NCBI GenBank assembly: GCA_021846485.1
Contig: JAJZWW010000212.1
Span: 1 to 6,040, forward strand
DNA: 6,040 nt
DNA from: Actinomycetes bacterium
GTDB taxonomy: Bacteria > Actinomycetota > Acidimicrobiia > Acidimicrobiales > Palsa-688
Reading direction: 5' to 3'
Under the pieces are notes generated by a model. The model searched no databases, had not been told where the DNA came from, and saw nothing but the letters and a program-made list of their open reading frames with translations. The position numbers and the translations under genes are program-made. Positions within the stretch are counted from its first letter, which is position 1. Each line of letters starts with the position of its first letter. Below are positions 1 to 5,751 of this stretch, piece by piece.

Positions 1-352
1 GCAGTCTGCGGATGGACGCCCTGCGACCTCGCCTACTCCGTCAAGTTCACCCGGCAACCGTATCACCAATACGCGCGTACGCTCGGTATCACTCACTTAT
101 CCGGCAGCTGCTCGCCACCCCCCACGCTGCGGTCATCCACGCGGAGGAAGTGCTGGTAGGGGCAGGTGCGGGGTGTCCCGGTCTTGCTGCTCGGCATCGC
201 GGAGGGGGATCTGGGCCGGGTACCTCCCGGCGCCACAGGCCAGCTTCGACGGGCTTGGTCGGGACCCGCTGCGGCAGCCCGCTCCAGGCCCGATCGGGGA
301 TGTCGTCATGATGGCCGCATTGAGGCTGCCGCGGTGCGGTGGGCATGACCCG
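1..352. other. Stretch without a recognisable gene
   Basis: All reading frames on both strands were read and none gives a protein I recognise. The frame starting at base 1 is open from the window edge to a TAG at 157-159, and its first 18 or so codons end mostly in G or C, so it could be the tail of a gene lying outside the window; its residues (CGWTPCDLAYSVKF) do not suggest a family to me. The minus-strand frame near 200-300 also has G/C-ending codons but no motif. This stretch lies downstream of the kinase gene, and I see no convincing terminator hairpin with a T-run in it. Confidence 0.4.
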
Positions 353-1375
353 CTACCCGGCTCCACGCCAGGCCAGCCTGGTGGCAGTGAGCTCCGCCAT
401 TGAGGGACCCGCCGCGCCCCCCGGACGCATCACCGACAAGGAGGCGGCCAGGTTCGCAGTCCTGGCAGCTTCCAGGAGGTCGTCGCCGCCTGCCATGCGG
501 GCCAGCATCGCGCCCACGTGCACGTCGCCTGCGCCCGTGGTGTCAGTCGCAGTGGCCGGTCTGCCCGCCACGTGGACGACGGCTACGGCACTTCGTGAGC
601 GGCCGGGGAGCTCCACGCCGACGGGAGCAGACCCCCTGGCAGTTGTCGCCACCCAGCAGCCGTCGCCACCCACCCGGACCACCACGGCCGCCCCAGGCGC
701 CACCAGGTCGGTCAACGCTTTCGCCGCCTCCCCCGGGTGCTCACGTCCCGAGAGCAGACGGGCTTCCCGGGCGTTGCAGCTGAGCAGGCCCACCCGGGGA
801 AGGACGCCCGCAAGCCCCATCCCGGGCTTCTCCGCGGCTAGCGGTCCCGGGTCCACCACAAGGAGGTTGCCACTTGCCCGCTCGGCGAGCCAGGCGTCGA
901 GCGTTGGCCCGGAGGAGGCGTACGACAGGTCGTAGCCCGACACGTAGATCACGTCGCCGGGCTCCGGCGACAGCCGAGCCAGATCCTCGAGACGCAGGCA
1001 GGCCTCGACGCCCGGGGCGGTGAGGAAGCTGCGCTCGCCGCCGGCCTCCACCATGACCACGTCGAATCCCGTGTCTCCCCCGGCGTTGGGTGGCAACAAG
1101 GCGGCGATCCCCTCGACCTCGAGATCGCGCGCCACGCGCCGACCGAACGTGCCCGCGCCGATGCGTCCAGCGTAGGCGCCGGGCAGCCCGAGGCGAGCCG
1201 CTGCTGCCAGCACGTTGAAGCCGCCCCCGCTGCTGATCAGCGAACCCCTGGCCACCGTGTCGCTCCCGCGCTCGGGAAGGATGTCCACGTACACCAGGAC
1301 GTCGACGAGGATGCTGCCCACGAGCAGCAACCGCCGGAGGCGTCCGGTTTCCTCCACCAGCGGCACCCGGCTCAT
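353..1375 (-). CDS. PfkB/ribokinase-family carbohydrate or nucleoside kinase
   Basis: A 340-residue cytosolic kinase that should transfer phosphate from ATP to a hydroxyl of a sugar, nucleoside or similar small molecule. The N-terminal family signature is at residues 49-63 (SSGGGFNVLAAAARL), the NxxE motif that handles Mg and phosphate is N201-E204 (NAREA), VGGDG is at 235-239, and the anion-hole/catalytic motif DTTGAGD is at 278-284 with D284 as the expected base. Length is normal for the family. The frame is open to 1597, but I place the start at the ATG at 1375 because it overlaps the permease stop as ATGA (1372-1375) and the family homology begins just after it; there is no Shine-Dalgarno, so translation is probably coupled to the permease. 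Two departures from the usual consensus are GGGFN where GGxxxN is common and DVHVGA where DxFxGA is common, which suggests a less-studied subgroup. Substrate cannot be read from the sequence; the adjacent nucleobase-type permease makes a nucleoside-like substrate an inference. Confidence 0.9.
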   Translation of the reverse strand: MSRVPLVEETGRLRRLLLVGSILVDVLVYVDILPERGSDTVARGSLISSGGGFNVLAAAARLGLPGAYAGRIGAGTFGRRVARDLEVEGIAALLPPNAGGDTGFDVVMVEAGGERSFLTAPGVEACLRLEDLARLSPEPGDVIYVSGYDLSYASSGPTLDAWLAERASGNLLVVDPGPLAAEKPGMGLAGVLPRVGLLSCNAREARLLSGREHPGEAAKALTDLVAPGAAVVVRVGGDGCWVATTARGSAPVGVELPGRSRSAVAVVHVAGRPATATDTTGAGDVHVGAMLARMAGGDDLLEAARTANLAASLSVMRPGGAAGPSMAELTATRLAWRGAG

Positions 1376-2820
1376 TCGGTCTGGCGGGGCTGCAACCTCC
1401 CCCCCGGGCGAGCGGACGCTCCCCGGAGCGCCACCAGCCCGCGTGGCGGCAGGCACCCGAGGACCGCTGCCGCGGCGGCAGCGACGAACGCGATCGCCCA
1501 ACCGAAGCCGCCCTGGCCCATGAGGCCCATGGTGAGCGGCCCCCGGTACCAGGGCGTGACGGTGGTCGCCAGTCCCAGCATCGTCGCGCCCGCCCACGAC
1601 GCCAATCCGACACCGTCGACCCCACGTCGGGCTCGGTAGTGCGCCGGGAGTGCCTCCTCACCCCGCCACCGGCGCACCCGGGCACCGAGAGCGGTGTGGA
1701 TGACGACCACACCGGCCCAGGCGGCGATCGGGTCGGCGAGGCACTCCAGGAAGCTCTCGAAGCCGGCCAGGAACCTCCCGGAGCGAAGGACGGTCCACAG
1801 CCCTACGGCAGCGACCACCCCTGCGTCGAGCGCAACCGTGCGGGACCTCCTCGCCCGCACGCCGAGCGCGAGGAGAGCCAACCCCGACGAGTAGCAGGCC
1901 AGGTCGGTCTCGGCCGCCATCCCCCCGGCCGCGAACACCAAGAAGGGCACCGACATCGCCCTCGGCAGCACGTGCCCGAGGGACACCACCGGGTCCGGCG
2001 CGGCGGCGAGCCCGTGCACCTGGCCGGCCAGGAGGTACCCGGCGAGGACCAGCACCGTCACCGGGAGCGACGCGGCAACGGTCACCCAGGCGCATATGGC
2101 CGACGCCGGCTCGTCCCTACGCACATAGCGGCTGTAGTCGGCCGCCAGGTTCAGCCAGCTGACCCCGGTTCCGGCGGCGATGATGCTGCCCGCGGCGAGG
2201 GCCGCTCCCGGCGACGCCGCCTTGGCGTGCAGGTCCGCCGTCCAGTGCACCCTGGCGAGCAGCAGCGCGGTCACCGGCACCGACAAGATGCCGAAGCCGA
2301 CGCTCGCCGCGCGCTGGAAGCGGAGGATCGTCTCGTAGCCCGCTACTCCGATGCCGAGCGACACGGCCACGCTCGCCCCGAGGGCCACCACGTCGAGGCT
2401 CCGGCTGGGGTGCACCCCCGTGCTCACGCCGACCAACTCGACGATGACCCAGGCGGTCACGACCGAGCCGACCACTTCCCAGCCGAGGATGCTCAGCCAG
2501 TTGAGGGCCGCCGGGCCGAAGTTGCCGACCCGGCCGAAGGCGGCACGCGACAGGGTGAGGCTGGGCAGCCCGGAGCGTGCCCCGGCCACCGAGACCACCC
2601 CCACGAGGCAAAACGACCCGATCGTCGCCACCAGGTCCACCGAAGCGGCCTGCAGGAGGTCCAGGCCGAAGCTGGCGAGCACTGCCCCGAGCACGAAGGA
2701 CAGGACCCCGATGTTGGCGGCGAACCAGATGGGGAAGAGCCCCGCCGCGCGAACGGTCCGCTCCTGTGGGGGGACAGCCTCGATGCCGCGTCGCTCGATG
2801 CCTCGCCGACCCACCGCCAT
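1372..2820 (-). CDS. NCS1-family cytosine/purine/hydantoin-type permease
   Basis: A 482-residue integral membrane protein of the nucleobase:cation symporter-1 family (CodB-like), expected to import a nucleobase or related heterocycle with H+ or Na+. After a charged N-terminus (IEAVPPQERT near residues 13-22) comes the first membrane segment (IWFAANIGVLSFVLGAVLAS), then a run of hydrophobic segments consistent with about 12 helices. The cytoplasmic motif AADYSRYVRRDEP, centred near residue 235, is typical of this family, as is the later pattern FESFLECLADPIAAWAGVV. The ATG at 2820 is chosen because AAGGAG (2830-2835) lies 9 bases upstream; another ATG at 2827 is in a different frame. The N-terminus carries a tandem RRGIE-RRGIE duplication. 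It is first in the operon, with the PfkB kinase overlapping its stop, so import followed by phosphorylation is the natural reading. The substrate is unresolved: cytosine, purine, hydroxymethylpyrimidine, allantoin and hydantoin are all transported within this family. Confidence 0.92.
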   Translation of the reverse strand: MAVGRRGIERRGIEAVPPQERTVRAAGLFPIWFAANIGVLSFVLGAVLASFGLDLLQAASVDLVATIGSFCLVGVVSVAGARSGLPSLTLSRAAFGRVGNFGPAALNWLSILGWEVVGSVVTAWVIVELVGVSTGVHPSRSLDVVALGASVAVSLGIGVAGYETILRFQRAASVGFGILSVPVTALLLARVHWTADLHAKAASPGAALAAGSIIAAGTGVSWLNLAADYSRYVRRDEPASAICAWVTVAASLPVTVLVLAGYLLAGQVHGLAAAPDPVVSLGHVLPRAMSVPFLVFAAGGMAAETDLACYSSGLALLALGVRARRSRTVALDAGVVAAVGLWTVLRSGRFLAGFESFLECLADPIAAWAGVVVIHTALGARVRRWRGEEALPAHYRARRGVDGVGLASWAGATMLGLATTVTPWYRGPLTMGLMGQGGFGWAIAFVAAAAAAVLGCLPPRGLVALRGASARPGGRLQPRQTE

Positions 2821-2829
2821 CCTCCATCG

Positions 2830-2835
2830 CTCCTT
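2830..2835 (-). promoter_or_regulatory. Ribosome binding site of the permease gene
   Basis: AAGGAG on the minus strand, 9 bases before the ATG at 2820. It decides the start, because a second GGAGG directly abuts that ATG and is too close to act, and the ATG at 2827 would open a different frame with no family homology. Confidence 0.7.
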
Positions 2836-2854
2836 CCACTGCCGGGTACGGCTG

Positions 2855-2876
2855 GCGACTGCAAGGAGTCAGTCGC
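2855..2876. repeat. Inverted repeat in the divergent control region (possible operator or leader hairpin)
   Basis: Two perfect 7-base arms, GCGACTG (2855-2861) and CAGTCGC (2870-2876), separated by 8 bases. The repeat lies 20 bases upstream of the permease ribosome binding site and 65 bases upstream of the radical SAM start. The shape suits a binding site for a dimeric regulator, or a hairpin in the permease mRNA leader. No regulator gene is present in the window to pair with it, so the role is an inference. Confidence 0.4.
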
Positions 2877-2903
2877 TGGACGTAGAGTCTGGGACTGTAC
2901 ATT
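2877..2903 (+). promoter_or_regulatory. Weak candidate promoter for the radical SAM gene
   Basis: TGGACG (2877-2882; 4 of 6 match to TTGACA) and TACATT (2898-2903; 4 of 6 match to TATAAT), with a short 15-base spacer. It lies about 38 bases before the chosen start and its -10 overlaps the -10 of the opposing candidate promoter. The short spacer makes it doubtful. Confidence 0.2.
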
Positions 2904-2923
2904 GTCTGCACCTGAGCTGTCGA
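2894..2923 (-). promoter_or_regulatory. Candidate sigma-70-type promoter of the permease-kinase operon
   Basis: On the minus strand TCGACA (2923-2918; 5 of 6 match to TTGACA) and TACAGT (2899-2894; 4 of 6 match to TATAAT) are separated by 18 bases. Transcription would begin near 2887, giving a leader of about 65 bases that contains the 2855-2876 inverted repeat. Assigned by eye on matches and spacing only. Confidence 0.35.
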
Positions 2924-2930
2924 AGAGCAT

Positions 2931-2934
2931 GGAG
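2931..2934 (+). promoter_or_regulatory. Ribosome binding site that sets the radical SAM start
   Basis: GGAG lies 6 bases before the ATG at 2941. The earlier in-frame ATG at 2929 has only a weak GA-rich stretch in front of it, so the later start is favoured; the difference is four residues. Confidence 0.55.
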
Positions 2935-2940
2935 CGACTG

Positions 2941-4092
2941 ATGGCGAGCGAGCCGGTTACCGGTGCTACCAGGACGGAGGGTCGCACCCGGGTCCTGCGG
3001 CACCTCCGAGTCGACCCCGGGTCTCGACCCTTTCTCGTCCTGATGGAGCTGACGAGGGCGTGCGCCCTCACCTGCAGGCATTGTCGGGCCGACGCGCAGG
3101 AGGACCCCGACCCCGAACAACTGACGACGGCCGAGGTGCGCGAAGTGCTCGACGACCTGGCGGGGCTGGGCCCGCCCCGACCCATCGTCGTGTTCACGGG
3201 AGGGGACCCTCTCCGCCGCCCCGACCTCGACGAGCTCGTCGCCCATGGGGCCAGGGCTTCTCTCGCGATGGCGGTCTCCCCCGCGGGCACACCTCTGGCC
3301 ACCGCAGAGCGCCTCGGGGCTCTCGCCCGAGCTGGCGCGGGCGCGGTGTCGTTCTCCCTCGACGCTGCCAGCCCCACGGCCCACGACATGTTCAGGGGCG
3401 TGCCGGGGTCCTTCCGCTGGACCCTGGCGGGAGCGGAGGCGGCGCGGGCAGCAGGCCTGCGCCTGCAGGTCAACACCGCGGTGTGCGGCGACACCGTGGG
3501 CGAGCTGCCGGGCATCCTCCGACTGGTCTCCGAGCTCGGTGCCCACCTGTGGAGCGTGTTCTTCGTGGTGACGACTGGGCGGGCGACGGGACTGCCGCCG
3601 CTCGAAGCAGCACAGGTCGAAGATGTGCTGCACTGGCTGGCGGACGCCGCGAGCGTCGTCCCCTTGAAGACCACCGAGGCACCTCATTACCGTCGGGTGT
3701 TGCTCCGGCGACCGAACGAGCCCTCCGGTCTCGGACCGCTGTACTCGCAGCTGCACGCCGCTCCGCTTCCACCGCCTGCTGGCCGTCCGGCGCGGTCGCC
3801 CCTGGCGGTCGGTGACGGACGAGGCGTGGTCTTCGTCTCCCACCGGGGCGAGGTGTGCCCGAGCGGGTTCCTGCCCCTCGTGGCAGGCAACGTACGGGAG
3901 GCGCCGCTCAGCACGATCTACTCCGGGTCCGCCCTGATGGCTTCGCTGCGTGACGCGTCGCGGCTCCAGGGTCGATGCGGGCGATGCGAGCTCGGGGAGC
4001 TGTGCGGAGGCTCGAGGGCGCAGGCGTTCGCGCGCTACGGCGACCCCCTCGCCGAGGATCCCACCTGCGTTTACGACCCGCCGGTCCGCTGA
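2941..4092 (+). CDS. Radical SAM/SPASM domain protein, BA_1875-like (TIGR04053-type) family
   Basis: A 383-residue protein predicted to use a [4Fe-4S] cluster to cleave S-adenosylmethionine into a radical. The cluster motif is C41-x3-C45-x2-C48 (CALTCRHC), followed by the SAM-contact motif GGDP at 87-90. The C-terminal SPASM-type region has C306 (EVCPSGFLP), C346-x2-C349-x5-C355 (CGRCELGELCGGSRAQ) and C376 (DPTCVYDP), enough cysteines for an auxiliary cluster. The layout and the closing GDPLAEDPTCVYDP resemble the heme-maturation enzymes NirJ and AhbC/AhbD, but overall wording such as VPLKTTEAPHYRRV matches what I remember of TIGR04053, a family without an assigned reaction. The frame continues upstream to 1639, but that part is the antisense of the permease; GGAG before 2941 sets the start. 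No precursor-peptide gene or heme-pathway gene is adjacent, so neither peptide modification nor heme synthesis is supported by context. It is divergent from the permease-kinase operon and may share its control region. Confidence 0.93.
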   Translation: MASEPVTGATRTEGRTRVLRHLRVDPGSRPFLVLMELTRACALTCRHCRADAQEDPDPEQLTTAEVREVLDDLAGLGPPRPIVVFTGGDPLRRPDLDELVAHGARASLAMAVSPAGTPLATAERLGALARAGAGAVSFSLDAASPTAHDMFRGVPGSFRWTLAGAEAARAAGLRLQVNTAVCGDTVGELPGILRLVSELGAHLWSVFFVVTTGRATGLPPLEAAQVEDVLHWLADAASVVPLKTTEAPHYRRVLLRRPNEPSGLGPLYSQLHAAPLPPPAGRPARSPLAVGDGRGVVFVSHRGEVCPSGFLPLVAGNVREAPLSTIYSGSALMASLRDASRLQGRCGRCELGELCGGSRAQAFARYGDPLAEDPTCVYDPPVR

Positions 4093-4119
4093 CCCGAGCG
4101 CCGTCTCGCAAGCCCAGAC

Positions 4120-4141
4120 ACGGGAGGGGACAAACCTCCGT
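4120..4141 (+). terminator. Hairpin downstream of the radical SAM gene
   Basis: ACGG(G)AGG at 4120-4127 can pair with CCTCCGT at 4135-4141, a seven-base-pair stem with one bulged G and a 7-base loop, 27 bases after the radical SAM stop. It is well placed to end transcription, but no T-run follows, so it is only a possible terminator. Confidence 0.3.
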
Positions 4142-4261
4142 TGCCGAGGAGATGGCGCGCCACCAGGGTTGGCCGCTTGTCGCTCGGCGGGTGGGCCAAT
4201 CGCACCATCAGGGCCTCTCACGAGGAGCAGCGCTGCGCGCTGCGCTCCTGCATCCCATCAG

Positions 4262-4543
4262 TTGTTCGGCCAGCTCACAGAGGATCGCTACCTCCGGGAC
4301 CTCCGCCGACCCGAGCTCGTCGACGCGGCCGCCCACTACCTCGGGAAGATCAGCACACTTCACCCTTTCCGAGAGGGCAACGGCCGGGCTGAGCGGGCAT
4401 TCCTGGCCCAGCCGGCCGCCGAAGCCGGGCATTCCCTCGACTGGAGCGGCCTCGACGAGGACGAGAACGTCGAGGCCTCGGTTGCCTCCTTCCGGGGCGA
4501 CCTCGACCCGCTGCGGCGTCTCTTGAGCCGCCAGCTATCTTGA
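4262..4543 (+). pseudogene. Fic-domain protein, N-terminally truncated remnant
   Basis: The last 93 residues of a Fic-family protein; the family usually AMPylates or otherwise modifies hydroxyl side chains of target proteins. Recognisable homology begins at LFGQLTEDRYLRDL and includes the complete active-site motif HPFREGNGRAER (residues 34-45 of the fragment, bases 4361-4396), with the catalytic His and the phosphate-binding GNGR loop present, then the usual tail LDWSGLDEDEN...SFRGDLDPLRRLL. A typical stand-alone Fic protein is about 200 residues, so roughly the first half, including the flap that positions the target, is missing. Upstream the same frame is open but reads as unrelated sequence, and no ATG or GTG with a ribosome binding site leads into the homology; a TTG at 4262 has none either. 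Two and a half tandem copies of GCGCTGC at 4230-4246 sit just before the break. Probably a dead fragment left by a deletion or insertion; activity would also need the missing half. Confidence 0.75.
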
Positions 4544-4789
4544 ACCCGCGCCCTGGCGCCTTGCCCGTACCAGGGCCGCCCTGTCCCGGCCAGCCTCGCC
4601 GTTCCACGAGCGCCGCCGAGCTCGACCACTTGCCCGCTGCCGGGGTGCCGGGGTGGGACTCGAGGCCGCCGCCAACCGCGTCGGCGCCCGCCCCGAGCGC
4701 GCCAAGCGGTTGCGCGGCGGGGTGCCCAACCGCCGGCTCGGCGGTGTCTGCCATCTCGCCAACTCCGCCGCTCCCTCGCTGAGCTGTTT
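4544..4789. other. Gene-less stretch with a coding-like segment
   Basis: No product is recognised. In the plus frame around 4653-4770 (residues GLEAAANRVGARPERAKRL and onward) nearly every codon ends in G or C, as in the real genes of this window, and a GTG-GGA lies at its head without a clear ribosome binding site. The frame then runs on into the antisense of the toxin gene. This may be another decayed coding fragment next to the Fic remnant. It is not called as a gene. Confidence 0.25.
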
Positions 4790-4813
4790 GCCAGCGACGC
4801 TGGCTCAGCCAGT
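4790..4813 (-). terminator. Interlocking hairpins at the end of the VapBC pair
   Basis: GCCAGC (4790-4795) pairs perfectly with GCTGGC (4799-4804) across a 3-base loop, starting at the base right after the toxin stop codon. The overlapping CTGGCT (4800-4805) can instead pair with AGCCAG (4807-4812) across one base. These are competing stems at the 3' end of the toxin message. There is no T-run on the minus strand (AAACAG follows), so termination is possible but unproven. Confidence 0.35.
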
Positions 4814-5233
4814 GCACAGCCGCTCGACGGGTTGGCGGGTCACCTCAGCGATCAGGTCGAAGTCCTTGTCTACGTGCAGCACCGTAAGCCCGGCCAACTC
4901 AGCGACCGCTGCGACCAGCAGGTCGGGGATCGGCGGCGCCCGGTGCTGCCCGCGTCCGGCGAGGATCGACAGCACCGCGACGGCGCGATCCTCGATCAAG
5001 GGCGTCAGGTACTCCACGGGCATCGACCCCAGCGGCTGGCTCCGCAACGCATCAGCGAAGTCGTGCTCGCCTCTGGCGGAGTAGCCGACCTCGAGCAGCG
5101 TGACGGTCGTGACCCTCACCAGGCCACGCTGGATCCGCCCAGTCCACAGCTGAGCGTCCGCGCTCGCACCCAAACGCGTCAAGGCAGACTTGTCGATCAA
5201 CCAGGCGGCAGGCACCGAGACGCCGGGCTGCAC
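4805..5233 (-). CDS. vapC: VapC-family PIN-domain ribonuclease toxin
   Basis: A 142-residue PIN-domain protein, the toxin half of a type II toxin-antitoxin pair; VapC proteins cleave RNA, often tRNA or 23S rRNA, in a Mg-dependent reaction. The four acidic positions expected for the active site are present: D14 (WLIDKSAL), E48 (TLLEVGYSA), D104 (PIPDLLVAAVAEL) and D122 or its neighbours D124/D126 (HVDKDFDLIAEV). Length is normal. The start is the GTG at 5233, five bases after the antitoxin stop, without a clear ribosome binding site, which suggests translational coupling; a second GTG at 5215 would also keep the whole domain. All catalytic residues are intact, so the toxin should be functional. 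RNA target cannot be predicted from the sequence. Confidence 0.93.
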   Translation of the reverse strand: MQPGVSVPAAWLIDKSALTRLGASADAQLWTGRIQRGLVRVTTVTLLEVGYSARGEHDFADALRSQPLGSMPVEYLTPLIEDRAVAVLSILAGRGQHRAPPIPDLLVAAVAELAGLTVLHVDKDFDLIAEVTRQPVERLCTG

Positions 5234-5238
5234 CCGAG

Positions 5239-5463
5239 TCAGGACCAGGCCCGTCGCATGACCGTCTCGTCGCCCAGGTCGGCGAAGCGTTCGCCGAAGC
5301 GGATCAAGTCTTCCACTCCGATCGCGGCGTGCATGGCGTGCTGCGCGTCTTGGCGGAGACGGCGTCGCAAGTACTCATTGCGGGACAGCCCGAGGTGAGC
5401 AGCGTGAGCGTCGATGGCTGCAAGCACCTCATCGGGAACCTCTCGAACCAGCACGTCAGGCAG
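5239..5463 (-). CDS. vapB: VapB-family ribbon-helix-helix antitoxin, probable CTG start
   Basis: About 74 residues; the antitoxin partner of the PIN toxin encoded 5 bases downstream. The N-terminal half is a ribbon-helix-helix DNA-binding domain: strand PDVLVREVP, helix DEVLAAIDAHAAHLGL, second helix SRNEYLRRRLRQ. The C-terminal part (VEDLIRFGERFADLGDETVMRRAW) is the segment that in related VapB proteins wraps and blocks the toxin. The frame is open to a GTG at 5487, but the strong AGGAGGT at 5471-5477 lies inside that longer version and points to the CTG at 5463, with an ideal 7-base spacing; homologues as I remember them begin with M-P-D-V-L at exactly this place. If a gene finder restricted to ATG/GTG/TTG is used, the start will be given as 5487. 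The pair probably represses its own promoter through palindromes just upstream. Confidence 0.88.
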   Translation of the reverse strand: MPDVLVREVPDEVLAAIDAHAAHLGLSRNEYLRRRLRQDAQHAMHAAIGVEDLIRFGERFADLGDETVMRRAWS

Positions 5464-5470
5464 CGCGACC

Positions 5471-5477
5471 ACCTCCT
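5471..5477 (-). promoter_or_regulatory. Strong ribosome binding site pointing to a CTG start for the antitoxin
   Basis: AGGAGGT on the minus strand, seven bases before CTG 5463-5461. It is the best Shine-Dalgarno seen in the window and lies within the coding region implied by the GTG at 5487, which argues against that longer start. A GTG at 5472-5470 overlaps it and is too close to be used. Confidence 0.6.
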
Positions 5478-5480
5478 GAT

Positions 5481-5496
5481 AGTGCACGATATCACT
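5481..5496. promoter_or_regulatory. Palindromic site upstream of the antitoxin, candidate autoregulatory operator
   Basis: Two abutting 6-base palindromes, GTGCAC (5482-5487) and GATATC (5488-5493), lie inside outer arms AGTG (5481-5484) and CACT (5493-5496). They sit immediately upstream of the antitoxin ribosome binding site, where VapBC complexes usually bind to repress their own operon. Minus-strand TATCGT within it could serve as a -10, but no good -35 is visible. Confidence 0.35.
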
Positions 5497-5750
5497 GCTG
5501 GCCGCCCACGTCCGTCGTCACCGCCAGAGCCCCCTGGGAGGGTCCACGGGCTGAGCTCGCTGGCGGCCGACGCGGACGCCGGCGTGACGGTGCCGGGAGG
5601 CGGTCGCTGCAGACCGGGAGCGCTGCGCCTACATCAGGGCGATACCGTTCCAATCGAGTGTGCAATAGTCGCGTACCACCTGAGATTGCGCCTGACGCTC
5701 CAGGCGTGCGACCTCGGACTGATGATGTGGATTGACGGCTCCGGGGGTTT
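5497..5750. other. Intergenic stretch without a recognised gene
   Basis: No frame on either strand gives a recognisable product. The part from about 5640 looks richer in A and T than the genes to the left. A small hairpin, CGCCTG (5689-5694) with CAGGCG (5701-5706) across 6 bases, is present. The minus-strand frame running from 5992 down through here is the antisense of the recombinase fragment and is not a gene. Confidence 0.4.
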
Positions 5751-5751
5751 T

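Noticed and set aside
1..352. Possible transposase remnant at the left edge, minus strand (DIPDRAWSGLP)
   Set aside because: A faint resemblance to transposase wording only; the expected following motifs are absent, so no call is made.
1376..1597. Upstream extension of the kinase frame on the minus strand
   Set aside because: It overlaps the permease coding region in another frame and has no kinase homology; the ATGA overlap at 1372-1375 is a better start.
741..1712. 323-residue minus-strand frame
   Set aside because: Arg- and Gly-rich shadow of the kinase and permease genes, both of which have clear family motifs in their own frames.
1639..2940. Long plus-strand open frame in front of the radical SAM gene, apparently making an 817-residue protein
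   Set aside because: It is antisense to the NCS1 permease, reads as low-complexity R/H/G/P-rich sequence with no family motif, and the radical SAM homology and ribosome binding site both start after 2930.
2493..3674. 393-residue minus-strand frame spanning the divergent intergenic region
   Set aside because: Its Ser/Arg-rich sequence has no motif and it overlaps two well-supported genes.
2869..4221. 450-residue minus-strand frame opposite the radical SAM gene
   Set aside because: Antisense shadow with low-complexity composition; the plus strand has all the radical SAM and SPASM cysteines.
5641..5680. Possible tRNA T-arm (GTTCCAATC)
   Set aside because: The purine expected after TTC is missing, the flanking bases do not form a T stem, and no anticodon or acceptor arm is visible.
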